From Ricinus communis (Eukaryota; Streptophyta; Magnoliopsida; Malpighiales; Euphorbiaceae): a DNA stretch of 64,000 nt. Each line of letters opens with the position of its first letter. Position 1 is the stretch's first letter. The position numbers and the translations under genes were made by a program. Below the pieces are notes generated by a model. The model did not search any database and was not told the origin of the DNA. It saw only the letters and a list, made by a program, of their open reading frames with translations. Positions 23,681 to 35,539 of the stretch are shown here, one piece after another. The stretch lies in NCBI RefSeq assembly GCF_019578655.1, contig NC_063261.1:19954216-20018215 (forward strand). The letters run 5' to 3'.

Positions 23681-24313
23681 ATGGGAGTCTCTTCTCTGGT
23701 TCAATATCAAGTGATCAACAAAGCAGAAACATCAACAGGTGGCGTCCGATTCGCAGGGGAAATCGGAGTTGAACTCAGCAATAAAACATTAACAGAAGCC
23801 ACAGGATTCATATGGAAGCTGTTGGATTTAAACATCTTGAGAAATAGAAAATGTGCTGCAAGAATCAGCTTGATCATTGAAGATATAGATGGGGTTGCAT
23901 ACACAGAAGATAATGAGATGCATATTAGTACAAGATATATAGAAAATTGTTCAAGGGAATGTTTGAGAAGTGAAGTTACTGGAATCCTCTATCATGAAAC
24001 GACACATATATGGCAATGGAACGGAAATGGGCAAACTCCAGGAGGACTAATTGAAGGAATTGCTGATTTTGTAAGGTTAAAGGCTAACTATGCGCCTAGT
24101 CACTGGGTTCAGCCAGGACAAGGTGATAGGTGGGATCAAGGGTACGATGTTACAGCAAGATTTTTGGATTACTGTAATGATCTTAGAAATGGGTTTGTAG
24201 CTGAGCTGAACAAGAAGATGATAGATGATTATAGTGATGAGTTCTTCATTGAATTGCTAGGGAAGTCTGTTGATCAGCTTTGGAGTGATTACAAGGCCAA
24301 ATATGCAAAATAA
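23681..24313 (+). CDS. Plant basic secretory protein paralogue lacking a signal peptide
   Basis: 210 aa, same family as 20070-20747. The N-terminus MGVSSLVQYQVINKAE enters the domain directly, with no hydrophobic leader, so the product would stay in the cytosol or be non-functional unless a different start is used. The metal motif is kept (H105-E-T-T-H109), with T for the paralogue's M. From the IWQWNGNGQ segment to the end the DNA is nearly identical to the upstream gene, while the first 100 residues are much more diverged. Two added cysteines (C90, C94) sit in the diverged part. The frame is open and complete. It may be a recently silenced or re-targeted copy. Confidence 0.8.
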   Translation: MGVSSLVQYQVINKAETSTGGVRFAGEIGVELSNKTLTEATGFIWKLLDLNILRNRKCAARISLIIEDIDGVAYTEDNEMHISTRYIENCSRECLRSEVTGILYHETTHIWQWNGNGQTPGGLIEGIADFVRLKANYAPSHWVQPGQGDRWDQGYDVTARFLDYCNDLRNGFVAELNKKMIDDYSDEFFIELLGKSVDQLWSDYKAKYAK

Positions 24314-24504
24314 AATAGTGGGTCTGGACTTGAAAAAGAATATATAGCTAATTAAACATTGTATCTCTATTAGCATAATTTTGAGTTAATGTTAATGTAT
24401 CAATTGAATACAAATTGCAATTAAGAATTGTTGTCATTCCTGAATAAATGCGAGTAATTTTGAGAATTAGTATGAATAAGGTATTGGAGTATTGAGATGA
24501 TGAT

Positions 24505-24615
24505 CTAAGAAGGAAGTTGGTAGCTCAGGTTAATATGAAAATGATGAGTGGTTACGGTGAGATATACTTTTATTAATGTTGATCAGCTTTGGAGCCAGTA
24601 GAAGGCCAGGCATGC
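24505..24615 (+). pseudogene. Third basic secretory protein, C-terminal remnant
   Basis: The text LVAQVNMKMMSGYGE, then VDQLWSQ, then KARHA follows the order of the paralogues' FVAELNKKMKDGYSD, VDQLWSDYKAKYA. It is interrupted by a stop, a short deletion and a frame change. Only this end of the gene survives, directly downstream of the second copy. Confidence 0.65.
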
Positions 24616-25290
24616 TTTACTGAGGCATTACTCAATGATACCTGAACATAATTTGATTCTTTTCCTAGCACTCTAGTCAAAATTGAATGAAAATGATGTT
24701 TTTATTGATAATACTAAGTAAAAGTAATTACTCTTTAATGTATTTATGTATGAAAGAAAACATGTATGTACCTTTACTTATTTTATGTATATTAATACTA
24801 AAAACGCAATATGAAAACCTTTAATAAATTATGATAGTGAATATTGAACAAGGAGCAACATATCTCTAAGATGATTGTTGAAAAGATGTGCCTGCCTGTA
24901 ATTAGGAAAATAAGTAGGAGTGGCTCCCATTAAAGAGAAATTGAGAGATGGTGCTCACAAACCTATTGGTACCCCAGTTAGAAAGATTGATCATATAAGG
25001 ATTTCATGAAGTGAAGCAAAACAAAATTTATGTAATCCTAAACTAACATGGAGAAAATTAATTCAAGATGATCTTATAACCTTATATCTTTATGAAGATG
25101 CACGAGTGGGAGAAAGAGAACTTGTATAGCCAACCCCCATTCACTTGAATTAAATATATTAGCAGTACAGCATCGATTGATCGCAGATAAAGAAATAAAG
25201 ATTGCAGATAAAGCAATTCACTCTTAAAAAGTATTCTGGACTGTATAAAACAATACTCAGAGCCATAATATCAGTAACAAGGCAGAAGCT
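24616..25290. other. Intergenic and MTK 3' flank
   Basis: AT-rich, no gene seen. The right part, near 25200-25290, probably contains the 3' UTR of the minus-strand methylthioribose kinase. Confidence 0.5.
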
Positions 25291-28200
25291 CTACCCAAAA
25301 GTTTGACAACTATCCAATGGCTGCATGGCTGACACGACTCCATCAATGGAATCAAAATCTCGCCTATTCTTGAGAAGCATTTTTGCAAAATCGAGTGCCT
25401 TCCGCTCGCATTCAGCTCGTTTGCTAGCATCCTTAATTGATTCAAAATCCTCAACATGGGCTACCCCAACTATTCTCCTATTAATTGAAATGGAGGAAAA
25501 AAAAAGTACTATCAGTGTGGTGTTTGAATCAGAATGTCAAAAAGTAACCATTTCGAGATGTAAAAGTAAGAGTTGGTTCTTTTTTTTTTCCATTAGAACT
25601 TGAAAGCTTATTCATCTTAATTTTTTTTTTTTCTCATACATTAAGATGTTCCTGTTCAGATTACCAAGAATAGCAAATCTCAGGACAAGTACATAGAAAC
25701 TACAAAGACAAAATAAAAAACTTGCTTGCTTACCTTATCATTTTTGCTGCACCAAATCCAAGCGTGTCATGGAACAAGTCTCTCATGAATTTTCTCTGTA
25801 CAAGCTGCCGAACTTCGGGCTTATTATAAATTTCTGGAAGATATGCCTCACCAGGTCCATCCTTGTGCTCATCCCAAAGTGCAATGAACTTTTTGTCGAA
25901 AAGATTCCATGTATTTTCGATTATCTTCAAAATCCACTCTTTATATGACTGCATTTAAATGTGACTTTTAGAAATAAACCTCAAAAATAATTAAGTAACA
26001 AAATTACAAAGTAAAATATGCAAGAGAAGTTGTGATTACTTTCCAGTCCATAAGCAAGCTGAATCATGCAGAACACGAAAAAGAACTTTTGAAATTATTT
26101 CCATCTTAGTTTTAGTAATGTAAGTTTAGATTAATTTGATTTGATTCAGGATTCTGTGCCTAGCGCATCTTCTCTCTGCCTCCCATCTTTTATCCTCTTC
26201 TTCCTTTCTTTCATCCAAGATACTGCTGCAGTGTTGCAAAAAGTTGCTATTTTAGTAAATCCTTCTCTCATATTCAAATCAACCTGGCTTCAATTTTCGA
26301 CCTCCAAACTTACTTTTACAAATCTGAACCCCAAATTTAATCAAATAGTTGAATTCAGCCACAATTGAGGAATTACTAAGCAGATACTTTTGAACCTGTA
26401 CTGCATCATCAAGCTATCGCTATTTTGAAAAAAACAGGTAATGCAAACAGAGAATATCCAAGAAACAAAAGAAAATGGAGAAATAAGAAGATCAAAACAG
26501 AAATTTGCTAATTTACATAGGCAACAGACCAAAGATTGATGGCAGTCACAAGCCAGAAATCACCAGGGTCAAAGTGTTGGATATATTAGTCAACAAATTC
26601 CTATAGAAACATTGAAGCAGGTGTTAACACGTGCACCCTGTTTCCTTATGGGGATATGAGTTCACATGTGAGATGGTGTCAAATCAGTTTGCAGATTTCA
26701 GGATTTTTTTGGTCATTAACTACAAGGTCATTGACAACACCAACATTATTGTCTCTACAGCTCAATGTACGAACAGCCAGCCCAAGCAAACTTTTCTCAA
26801 CTGCTTTCCTTTATTTCAACCTTGTTATTATATCATAACATGATTTTGACAACATTTCTTTCTTGACCTGGACATTCCTCAACTTGATTTGAAGTTTCGG
26901 ATTTTATTTGCTTATATATATATACGAGTGTGTGGGGGTTTGTGCTTTTGCATTATGCTACGTATTTGCACGAATTGATAGTTTTTTTAGATTTCAGAAG
27001 TATTGTTATGCTGTATGTTTCAGTAAATTCGTGTTATACTACTGCAATGAGTATTATCTTGCTACTTTTGAAACAACTAAAAGTAGCATTGGATGCAAGT
27101 CTGTAACCCGTTAGTGCAATTACAACCATGATTTAGAATGCCTCTGACGACCTAATGAATTGAGTTATTTAGATGAATAATAAGTAGCATTTCTTCACAA
27201 AATAGCAAAGGGTAGAAACAGTAAACACCAGTAGAGCTAGAAAGAATAAACAACTTAATTTGAGAGGTGTCTTGTACAAAGGGAAATTTTACAAAATCTA
27301 GAAACATAGCCATTATAATAGGAGCTAAGGACCAACTAAATGAAATTATAAAACTATTCTTTAACTAAATTGAATGCATGAGGTAATGCATATGATTGAG
27401 ACTGAGTTGGAAATAATACAGACACAAAAGACAAATAATGGGCATAGAACAGCCAAAAGCAACAAAAAGAAAAAGAGAGAAAATCAATAAACTGAAAATG
27501 GAAAAGAACTTGACTTACTTTACGATCATTTGCTGAATCAGCATGGCCAGCTTGAGCAAAGTATGCCAAAATCAGGTTCCCAATAAAAGCTCCAATATCA
27601 AAACCCATTGGACCATAAAATGAAAATTCTGGATCTATAACCTGAGTTGAAGAAGGAGTAACCATGACTGAACCAGTGTGGAGATCTCCATGTATTAAGG
27701 CTTGGCCTCTTTCACAGAACCTGTGCAAAAAGACAAGTCTGATGGATTAGATGATGAACTAACTAAAACAATTTGTGAAGAAAAAAGCTATGAAGATGAA
27801 AACAATACTTGGATTTTAATTCAGCAATTTCAAGCTTCAAAATATTATCCTCACGGACAGCCTCAGCATCGTGATCAAGGTAAGGGGAAGTCCAATGGTT
27901 GTATTGAGAAACTTTGTACGGGTCAGAGAAAACAACCTGCTCAGTTAGCCTGCATAACTCCACATTCCCACAGAATTCAGCAACTGCATACAGCATTCAA
28001 AATAAGCATGTCGGCAACATTTCTTCAATGACAATTGAATGTCTACCTAACAAATCAAATAAACAATAAATGAAAGACAGAAACACTTACCAGCACGTTT
28101 GTGCTCAGTGGTGGTAAGATACAGAAGGGATGTATAAAAAAGAGTCTTTGCCATATAATCCGACATATGTTCTGCTAAATGAGGGTACTCATGTCCACCA

Positions 28201-28994
28201 ATTAGCCCTTTTCTAAGGATAATATGAGGAGGCTCCAAGTATCGCATGCCAATCAAACACATAGTGTGATCAAAGTGATAAACATCAGGAACATGTTCCG
28301 GGCACAACCGGCCATGCTCTTTAAGAGTCCGAGCTTCAAAATAGGCTCTTTCCTTTGTCATAGGCCATGATTCGCCAATACAGCGTATGTAAGGGAGTGC
28401 CTAAAAGATAATAAAGATTAGAACAAGTCTAGAACACTTCGACAATCATCTCCAAATATATAAATATATATTATCCTTCGTCTAATAAAAGTGAACAGAA
28501 TTATCAACTTTCAACAGTAAATAGTTGAGCTCAAAAATTTATTAAATTCCACAAGTGCATACATAGCTCCATAAAGAATATAGCTTAAAATGTTAATAGA
28601 TTCTCATTTTTTCCCAGAATAATCCCATTTCCCAGTTTCCAATACAGTAATCATATCCAATAAACGGGAAAAGAAAATACAACTCATTACTACAAATGGC
28701 AGCCAAAACACAGTCAATCTGAACACAAATTACACTCCTTCCACTAAAAAAATAATTAAGCTTTATCACATATAAATGAAAACCCAATTCCAAAGATTCA
28801 ATCTTTACCTGCTTAATAACAAAAGAACCATCAGAACTAACAACTATGTAGACAAAATTAAGATTCCCATCGCCAACTTCTTTAATCTTCAAGTCATCAA
28901 ACTTGTCGCCAATCTTATTGGCCAATACAGGAGTACCCCTTATATACTCTATCAAAGACTTCTCGTCCAGTGGCCTAAACTCTGAGAATGCCAT
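25291..28994 (-). CDS. MTK: Methylthioribose kinase (methionine salvage / Yang cycle)
   Basis: It phosphorylates 5-methylthioribose to its 1-phosphate with ATP, recycling the methylthio group released in ethylene, nicotianamine and polyamine synthesis; cytosolic. Six coding exons in transcription order: 28994-28809, 28400-28091, 27983-27809, 27720-27519, 25948-25734, 25477-25291. All have GT-AG borders and the frame is kept throughout, giving 424 aa, close to the about 420 aa of plant MTK. Visible motifs: the nucleotide loop GDGNLNFVY (41-49), the catalytic loop [12 protein letters not shown] (233-244), and the metal-binding [13 protein letters not shown] from D253. The fourth intron (25949-27518) is long. 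The start [14 protein letters not shown] matches family starts. No defects were seen. Confidence 0.95.
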
Positions 28995-30359
28995 GTGGAT
29001 GCAAAGGCGGAGATTGTGGTTGTGGTTGTGATGGTGATGGAACGATGGTGGGTTTTTAAGGAGGAAAAAGGAATTGGCTTTCTGTTTTTTTTTTCTTTTG
29101 GTGAATAAGGAGGATGAGTGATGACTTTGACCAAACTGCTGGAGGCGTGACTCTTGCTGGACCCAAGGCGTCGATGTGGTTCGTTGAACCTAGTCGTTTT
29201 GTGCCCAGTCTGCTTCACTAATACGCAGATGCAGCTCCAATCGGACTAGTATGAGTATCATATGTTCTTGAAAAATGCACAAGTATGGATGAGCCTTTAA
29301 ATATTTATCCAAAGTACAAGTAATTATTTAACGCTCATTTTGTCTTATTTACTTAACTATTTTTAAAATGATTTAAAGTTAAATTTATATGAAGTTCATT
29401 TTGGATCGATCTAATATTTAAAGTTCATACTGATATATTAAAGACATGATAGCATATTTAAACACCTATTTAGATATTAAAATTTTAATTATTTTAACAT
29501 GTTTTTATAAATAAAATAAAAATTTAATTACTTCTCAATTGATTTTTGAGATAAAAGTTTATAATTAAATTATCATATATTATTTACAATTTTTGAAATC
29601 AGTTTTTTTTTTTTAGAATTGAACCGATTCTTCAATTAAATTATAATTTGTGATGAAAAATAATTCGTTTAATTAAAAATTTAAATAAATAAAAAAACCA
29701 TTAAATCTCGATAAAATATATAAAATTCACCGTAAACCATAAAAATTGTATGAATAGTAACGAACCGAGTGGATTAAAATATTAAATATAAAATTTTAAA
29801 TATTTTTATAATATTTTAAATTAGTAAGTAAAGAATATATTTATTTTTTAACAAAATATATAATAAAAAATCAACAAATTATTAGTTATTATTAATATGA
29901 AATTACATGACAGATAAATTTTGACATTTGAAGCTTAATGTGTGTCCATTAATATGCATCTTTTTTAAAATAATTTTTATTATTATTTCTATTTTTGTTA
30001 TTAGTTATTTATAATTAGTTTTATTATTAAAAAATCAATAGCTCAAACCATTAATCCAACGATTAAACCGGTTTTGATAGCATTGCTTTAAACCATACCT
30101 AAACCGGAAAAAAGAAAATGAAAATAAAAAAATTCAATCCAGCTACTAATCTTCGATTTAAAGCCATTTTTGATAATTCTGCCACGTAACTAGGATTTTG
30201 AGTAGCTCAAGTGAAAGTGTAACAAACGCGCTTCATTTCGCGGGTAGGATAATCTCCAAAAAACTTGCATATTCCTCTCCCGCAAACGCAAAGCAAACTC
30301 AACTATTGCAAGTTGTATTTCGCTCCGCAGATTAGGCGTGTACAACTCGCGCCAATTAG
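28995..30359. promoter_or_regulatory. Divergent intergenic region between MTK and lipase
   Basis: About 1.36 kb between two start codons facing apart. The MTK side (28995-29220) is TGGTTGTGATGG-rich leader-like DNA, the centre (29330-30130) is very AT-rich, and the lipase side (30180-30359) is more GC-rich and leader-like. No third gene was seen. Confidence 0.6.
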
Positions 30360-33300
30360 ATGGAAACGAAACTGCTTCTCACTTTAGCAACAATCATTTC
30401 TCTCTTCATCTCCACAATCTCCGGTCAGTCTCCCGCCGGAAATGCTTATCTCAGGCTCCGAACACCGGGAGAATCCTTGTGCAGTCAGCTCATCGAACCC
30501 GCCGGTTATCCTTGCACCGAATACACTGTAATCTCTCTCTCTCTCTCTCACTCAGTCGCTTAGTCAAAAAAAGAAACGCAGTCGTATCATTAATTTCATG
30601 AATATCAAATGTATTATGATTTTTTGTTTTTAGAGTCAGTGAATTTGTAATTAATCAACCCTTTAATTGTAAGTAATTCGATATTTTTCTTATTTTTCTA
30701 AAAGCTTGTGTTTATATAATTATTTGTTGTATTGAAGTACATAAAACTGCAGTGAGTTTTGATTTAATTGAGATTATTTTGATTTAATTATATTATAAAT
30801 GGTTTTGGTCTTATAGATACAAACACAGGATGGTTATTTACTAGCTCTTCAACGTGTATCATCGCGTAATGGTGAATTAAAGCTGACACGAGGACCTCCT
30901 GTTTTGCTTCAGCATGGACTCTTTATGGTGATACTCATATTTACTACAATTGGTTCTTGTTAAAATTCTGGTTTTTCTGTAGTGACTTGAAAATTTTAGT
31001 ATTTACTATCATGATTTCTTGTTTAAGAAGTTAAGTATGCACTGCAATGTTTGATAATGAATCTCATACACTTCTTAGTCCTTTGAATCCAGTAACTTTG
31101 TACATTAATCTGGTGAAGAATGTGTCCACGAAATTAAGATGCCATTTATTTGCTTGTTACTTTTCAAGACAGTACTTTTAGATTAGTTTAATGTGGGTTA
31201 ATTCGTTTACATGCCTAGTTGTTTCCGATAAGCTCAAGTTCCTAGTTGAATTAACTTATTTTAAGAGTTTTCTGAACCAAAATTAGTGAATTTGCCTTCT
31301 TTTTTTTGTTTATTAATCATTTTGGATTTGTAAAGAATATTTTCCCAATAAAATTCACTATAGAGCGTACCAACGTTGTTTTTCTTAAAATAATATGCAT
31401 TTTTATGGAGCTGGCTGTTCACAATGAAGTAATACTTGGTGTTTCGTATTCTTTGATATAAACATTAATCCTAAATTTAATTTGTGAACAGGCAGGTGAT
31501 GCATGGTTTTTGAACTCTCCAGACCAGTCATTAGGCTTCATTCTCGCAGATCAGGGATTTGATGTATGGGTTGGAAATGTTCGTGGGACTTTTTGGAGTT
31601 ATGGGCATGTATACCTGTCAAAGAAAGATAAGGTAGACGAAGTCTAGAAGATATTCCTATTTTCCGGTGGTTGTGCTAGTATTGAGCCTCATACTGAATT
31701 CAAAAACCTGTCAATATTTGTTTTTGACTATTTCTGGGTGTTCTACTCTTTTCCATATTGTGAATTCACAAAGTAAATGTGTTATTCCTTCAGGAATTTT
31801 GGGATTGGAGTTGGCAGGAATTGGCTCTTTATGACCTTGCAGCAATGATACACCATGTATATTCAACAACAAACTCTAAAATTTTTATTGTTGGGCACTC
31901 GCAGGTATAACTCATGCTCAATTGCATCTGGCTTTTGCTCCTTGTTCCCGTATGCACTTAAGTTATTTACTTTTCCTGCAGGGGACAATCATGTCTCTGG
32001 CAGCTCTAATTAAGCCAAATATAGTCGAAATGGTTGAAGCTGCTGCGCTTCTGTGTCCAATATCATACTTGAATCATATAAGTGCTCCACTTGTACTTCG
32101 AATGGTTAGGTTGCATCTTGATCAGGTATATTTTGTTTGCTATATTTTGCAGTATCTTATGGCTGTTCAGTGATAGAATAAGTTTATCTCTTCTTTCTGA
32201 CAGATGGTTGTGGCCATGGGCATACATGAATTGAACTTTAGAAGGTTTTAAGCTACTACGCCCTCTCCCTCTCTCACATATTTTCTTTTTGCACTTTTTC
32301 GCTCAAATTTCTGATATTTTAGTGAGTTAACTTTTCTTCATTTTGTAATTTGCTCTGTTGTCTACAGTGAAGTATTAATAAACCTTTTGGATTCCATATG
32401 CGACAATCGCCTGGAATGCAATGACTTGCTAACTTCTTTAACAGGTCTCTCTCTCTTTCTCTTTCTCTGTGCAGTCTTTAATTTTTCAGTTTGCTGGTTT
32501 AAGTTCTCCTATGAATTCTGTCCTTTTTATGCAGTAGCAGTGAAAAAGAAGTGTATATTTAGACATAATAACACAAAAGCTCAACTGAATCATGCTAATC
32601 GTATAATGTTGAAATGGATTAAAAAGAAAAAGTCATGAAGTATAATAATTTGCGTTTAAGATTTATAAATTAGTTGGGCAAGTTTTTTCTACTTGGCAGT
32701 TCAGCAGGTATTTCTGACAGTTTGGTCTGGGTGCATTGCTGCAGCTGCTCTAACTTGGAACCACATTTTAATGTCATCATGTCGTATTTGTTTTTACCTG
32801 TTATCCTGTTATTCTTTTTTATTAGGGATCATTAAGTTACTGTGCTTGTTTATATTATCACTTCTACAGATTTATTAGGGCAGAATTCCTTGGACAGAAG
32901 GTCCTCTAGCATTAGATTAATCAGATTCTATATTGGTAGAACTAATAAATTTGCAGTTCTCAATGCTGAATGCTTATTATTTTGTTCCCTTTTGATGGAA
33001 TCATAGGTCTTGATAATGTTATTCATGATTTCATGGTTTATAACTTGATTCTACAGTGCTAGACGATACCTGGATATTAATATTACAGAAAAGATAATTT
33101 GGCTCTTTATCTTGATGCAAATCCATTTTTCCTTTTCTTTTCATATATGCTTAGCTTTACTAAGAATGAACATGTAAGTCATGGGTGTGAGGCAAACTGA
33201 AGTACAGTAAATAGTTTTTGTTGGGAGAACCAATGAAATTAAGGTGCTGTTATGCTCTTTAAAAAAATTGTTTGATAATATATGCGGTTTTTCCATCCTA

Positions 33301-33878
33301 AACCAAGTATTTTGTAACATTACAGGGAGCAATTGTTGCCTTAACACCTCACGTATGGATCTCTTTTTTGAATATGAGCCTCACCCATCATCGACAAAAA
33401 ACCTGCGCCATCTTTTCCAGAGTATGTTCCGCCCACTTCTCTTTTAGTAGTCATATATGCAAATTCCAATTTAAGTTCATCTGTTGGAAATTTTTTGCTT
33501 ACTTGAACTGTTATGTTCAATCAAACTGAATTCAATTCTCATGCGCTTTTCTCGTTCTTGACAGTGATTCGTCAGGGTACTTTTTCACATTATGATTATG
33601 GAATATTTAAAAACCTCAAGCTATATGGTCAGGTTGAACCCCCAGCATTTGATCTTAGTCTAATACCCAAGTCATTGCCTTTATGGATGGGTTATGGGGG
33701 CTATGATGGATTAGCGGATGTGAAGGATGTAGAGCACACTCTAGAGGACCTGCAATCCAAACCTCAGCTGCTTTATCTAGAGAACTATGGTCATATAGAC
33801 TTCCTCTTGAGCGAGCGAGCAAAGGAGGATGTTTTCAACCATATGATTGGATTTTTCAGGTCATTGGGTAATTCTTGA
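30360..33878 (+). CDS. Acid-lipase-type triacylglycerol lipase (alpha/beta hydrolase), secreted or vacuolar
   Basis: Nine coding exons: 30360-30527, 30817-30927, 31492-31632, 31794-31904, 31982-32125, 32204-32244, 32368-32444, 33326-33421, 33565-33878. All junctions are GT-AG and the joined frame is open, giving 400 aa, typical of plant 'triacylglycerol lipase 2-like' proteins of the lysosomal acid/gastric lipase family. A hydrophobic N-terminus (residues 4-22) looks like a signal peptide. The lid/oxyanion region has [12 protein letters not shown], and the nucleophile elbow is GHSQG (174-178, Ser176), split by an intron. YGGYDGLAD gives the acid (Asp344) and NYGHIDF the histidine (His373). 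A short-chain or glyceride ester substrate is inferred from the family only. Confidence 0.93.
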
Positions 33879-35539
33879 GTTAGATACTTGTAATATGAGA
33901 CAATACTGTTTATTATATGTGTATTTCACTAATTAGCTGTGTGCATAAATTGTAAAGGTGCCTTTCCTCCCTTTGTACATGTTATTGCCCAAAAAAAAAT
34001 GAAAATAACTACCTCCCTCATAGATAAACATGTCTTGCCCAATTTCTTCCTTTTTTCTTTTAGCTCATTGGGAGGTCAATGGCCATGAAACTGTGGCATG
34101 AGCTACCCAATGCAATAGAATAATTCTCATTAACAAAAAGCTTATTGTAAAATTAGGATCAGTTGGCTTCTTTCCATTTCTTTTATTCCCTATGAATTGA
34201 TTCTTTTTCCCATGCTTGCTTGAACATTCTTCTTTCTTTTCTATTCCACTAACCCCCTGCTCTGCAGCTCTTCTCTGTAAGTAGGTATACTCGTATAATC
34301 TGCAGATGCTGAGTTCTCATTTGGTTCCTCGAGAATAAGAAGAATCTCCGTGTGAGTATGCACTGTATAACGATTATTGTCCATTTCTCTTTTATCATTA
34401 TTATATCGTGCTAAAATTATGACCCATTCAAATCGATGAGTCACCTGGCAGTAATCTTGAAATGCAACCACTAAAACTATCCATGCTGGTGGCTGGCAGA
34501 AGAAGAAGAAGAAAACTTTTAGGTAATACCTAACCCCAAATCTGTCTGGGTTTAGTTAGGGTTGGAACAGGGGCACTTATCTTCCTTGTCTTATTATATT
34601 AGACTGGGAGTTAAAGAATTCACAAAAGAAATGTTCTTTCTGTCTAGCCTTAAAATTGGATTAAAAAAGGGGAAATCTAATGTTTCAGCTAAAAAAATTA
34701 TGAGTTTCCTATTGAAAACGTTTTCATGTCATAATACAGTTTATGTAACTCTACTAAAATTAAACTCTGACAGTCGAAAAATAAGGTATCGAATAAGAAA
34801 ACATTCTCAAGTGAAAAAAAATACTGAAATTTGATCTGAAGGGTCCATTTGCCACTGCCGACATGCTGCTTTTTGCAGCACTTGGAGCTCCCATCTATAT
34901 GGTTGGAAAGCTGAAAACCCCTTTTTTTCTTGGACAGGGATCAGCTGGCAGCAAAAACCTAAAAAAATTTACAAGAATGTTAACCTTCATTGTAGAGTAA
35001 TTTCAGGACGCATTGGAGATTAATTTCAGGACGCAATCAAGTGTTACTCCCAGTCTATCATTTCGAGTTTGATCCTTGCAGTAAGTACTTGAGAGTAATA
35101 ATATTTGGATGTCTGGGGGTAGATTAATAGAATTGAGCATCAGACTGATTCAAACACCATTTTGCAAAGAGTTTTGATGCAGTTTGGAAGTATGAGTTAG
35201 TACCCAATTGGAGTTTAAAGAATCACAGGCAATAGAACTAAGACCAATTGGTAGGTAACAACAGTACATGGCATTTCATCAAGAGAATAAATTGCATAAC
35301 AGGAAAAATTACAATGGGTCAAAAGTTGGAAAAAGAAGAAAACTAAAATGTACCAGCATTCTAGTTATAACAACCAAACAAAGATGACACTTGACACATT
35401 ATTCCAAGAAAAACATTGGGTAAGCTTAAAAAGAAGAAAAATAAATAAAGAACAACACACCCAACCTACAGAAGGGCAATTAACTTATTCAACAATGGGT
35501 CATTGAAGATTGAAATTGACCGTAGATTGACACTCTTCT
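33879..35539. other. Intergenic between lipase and first UGT84A
   Basis: The lipase 3' UTR probably ends near 34000. At 34830-35060 there is a non-repetitive stretch with a small duplication (AATTTCAGGACGCA at about 35000 and 35023), of unknown origin. The UGT 3' UTR is probably at 35270-35539. No gene supported. Confidence 0.5.

Noticed and set aside
27702..28031. 109-residue plus-strand ORF in the MTK gene
   Set aside because: It is antisense to MTK exons 3 and 4 and the intron between them.
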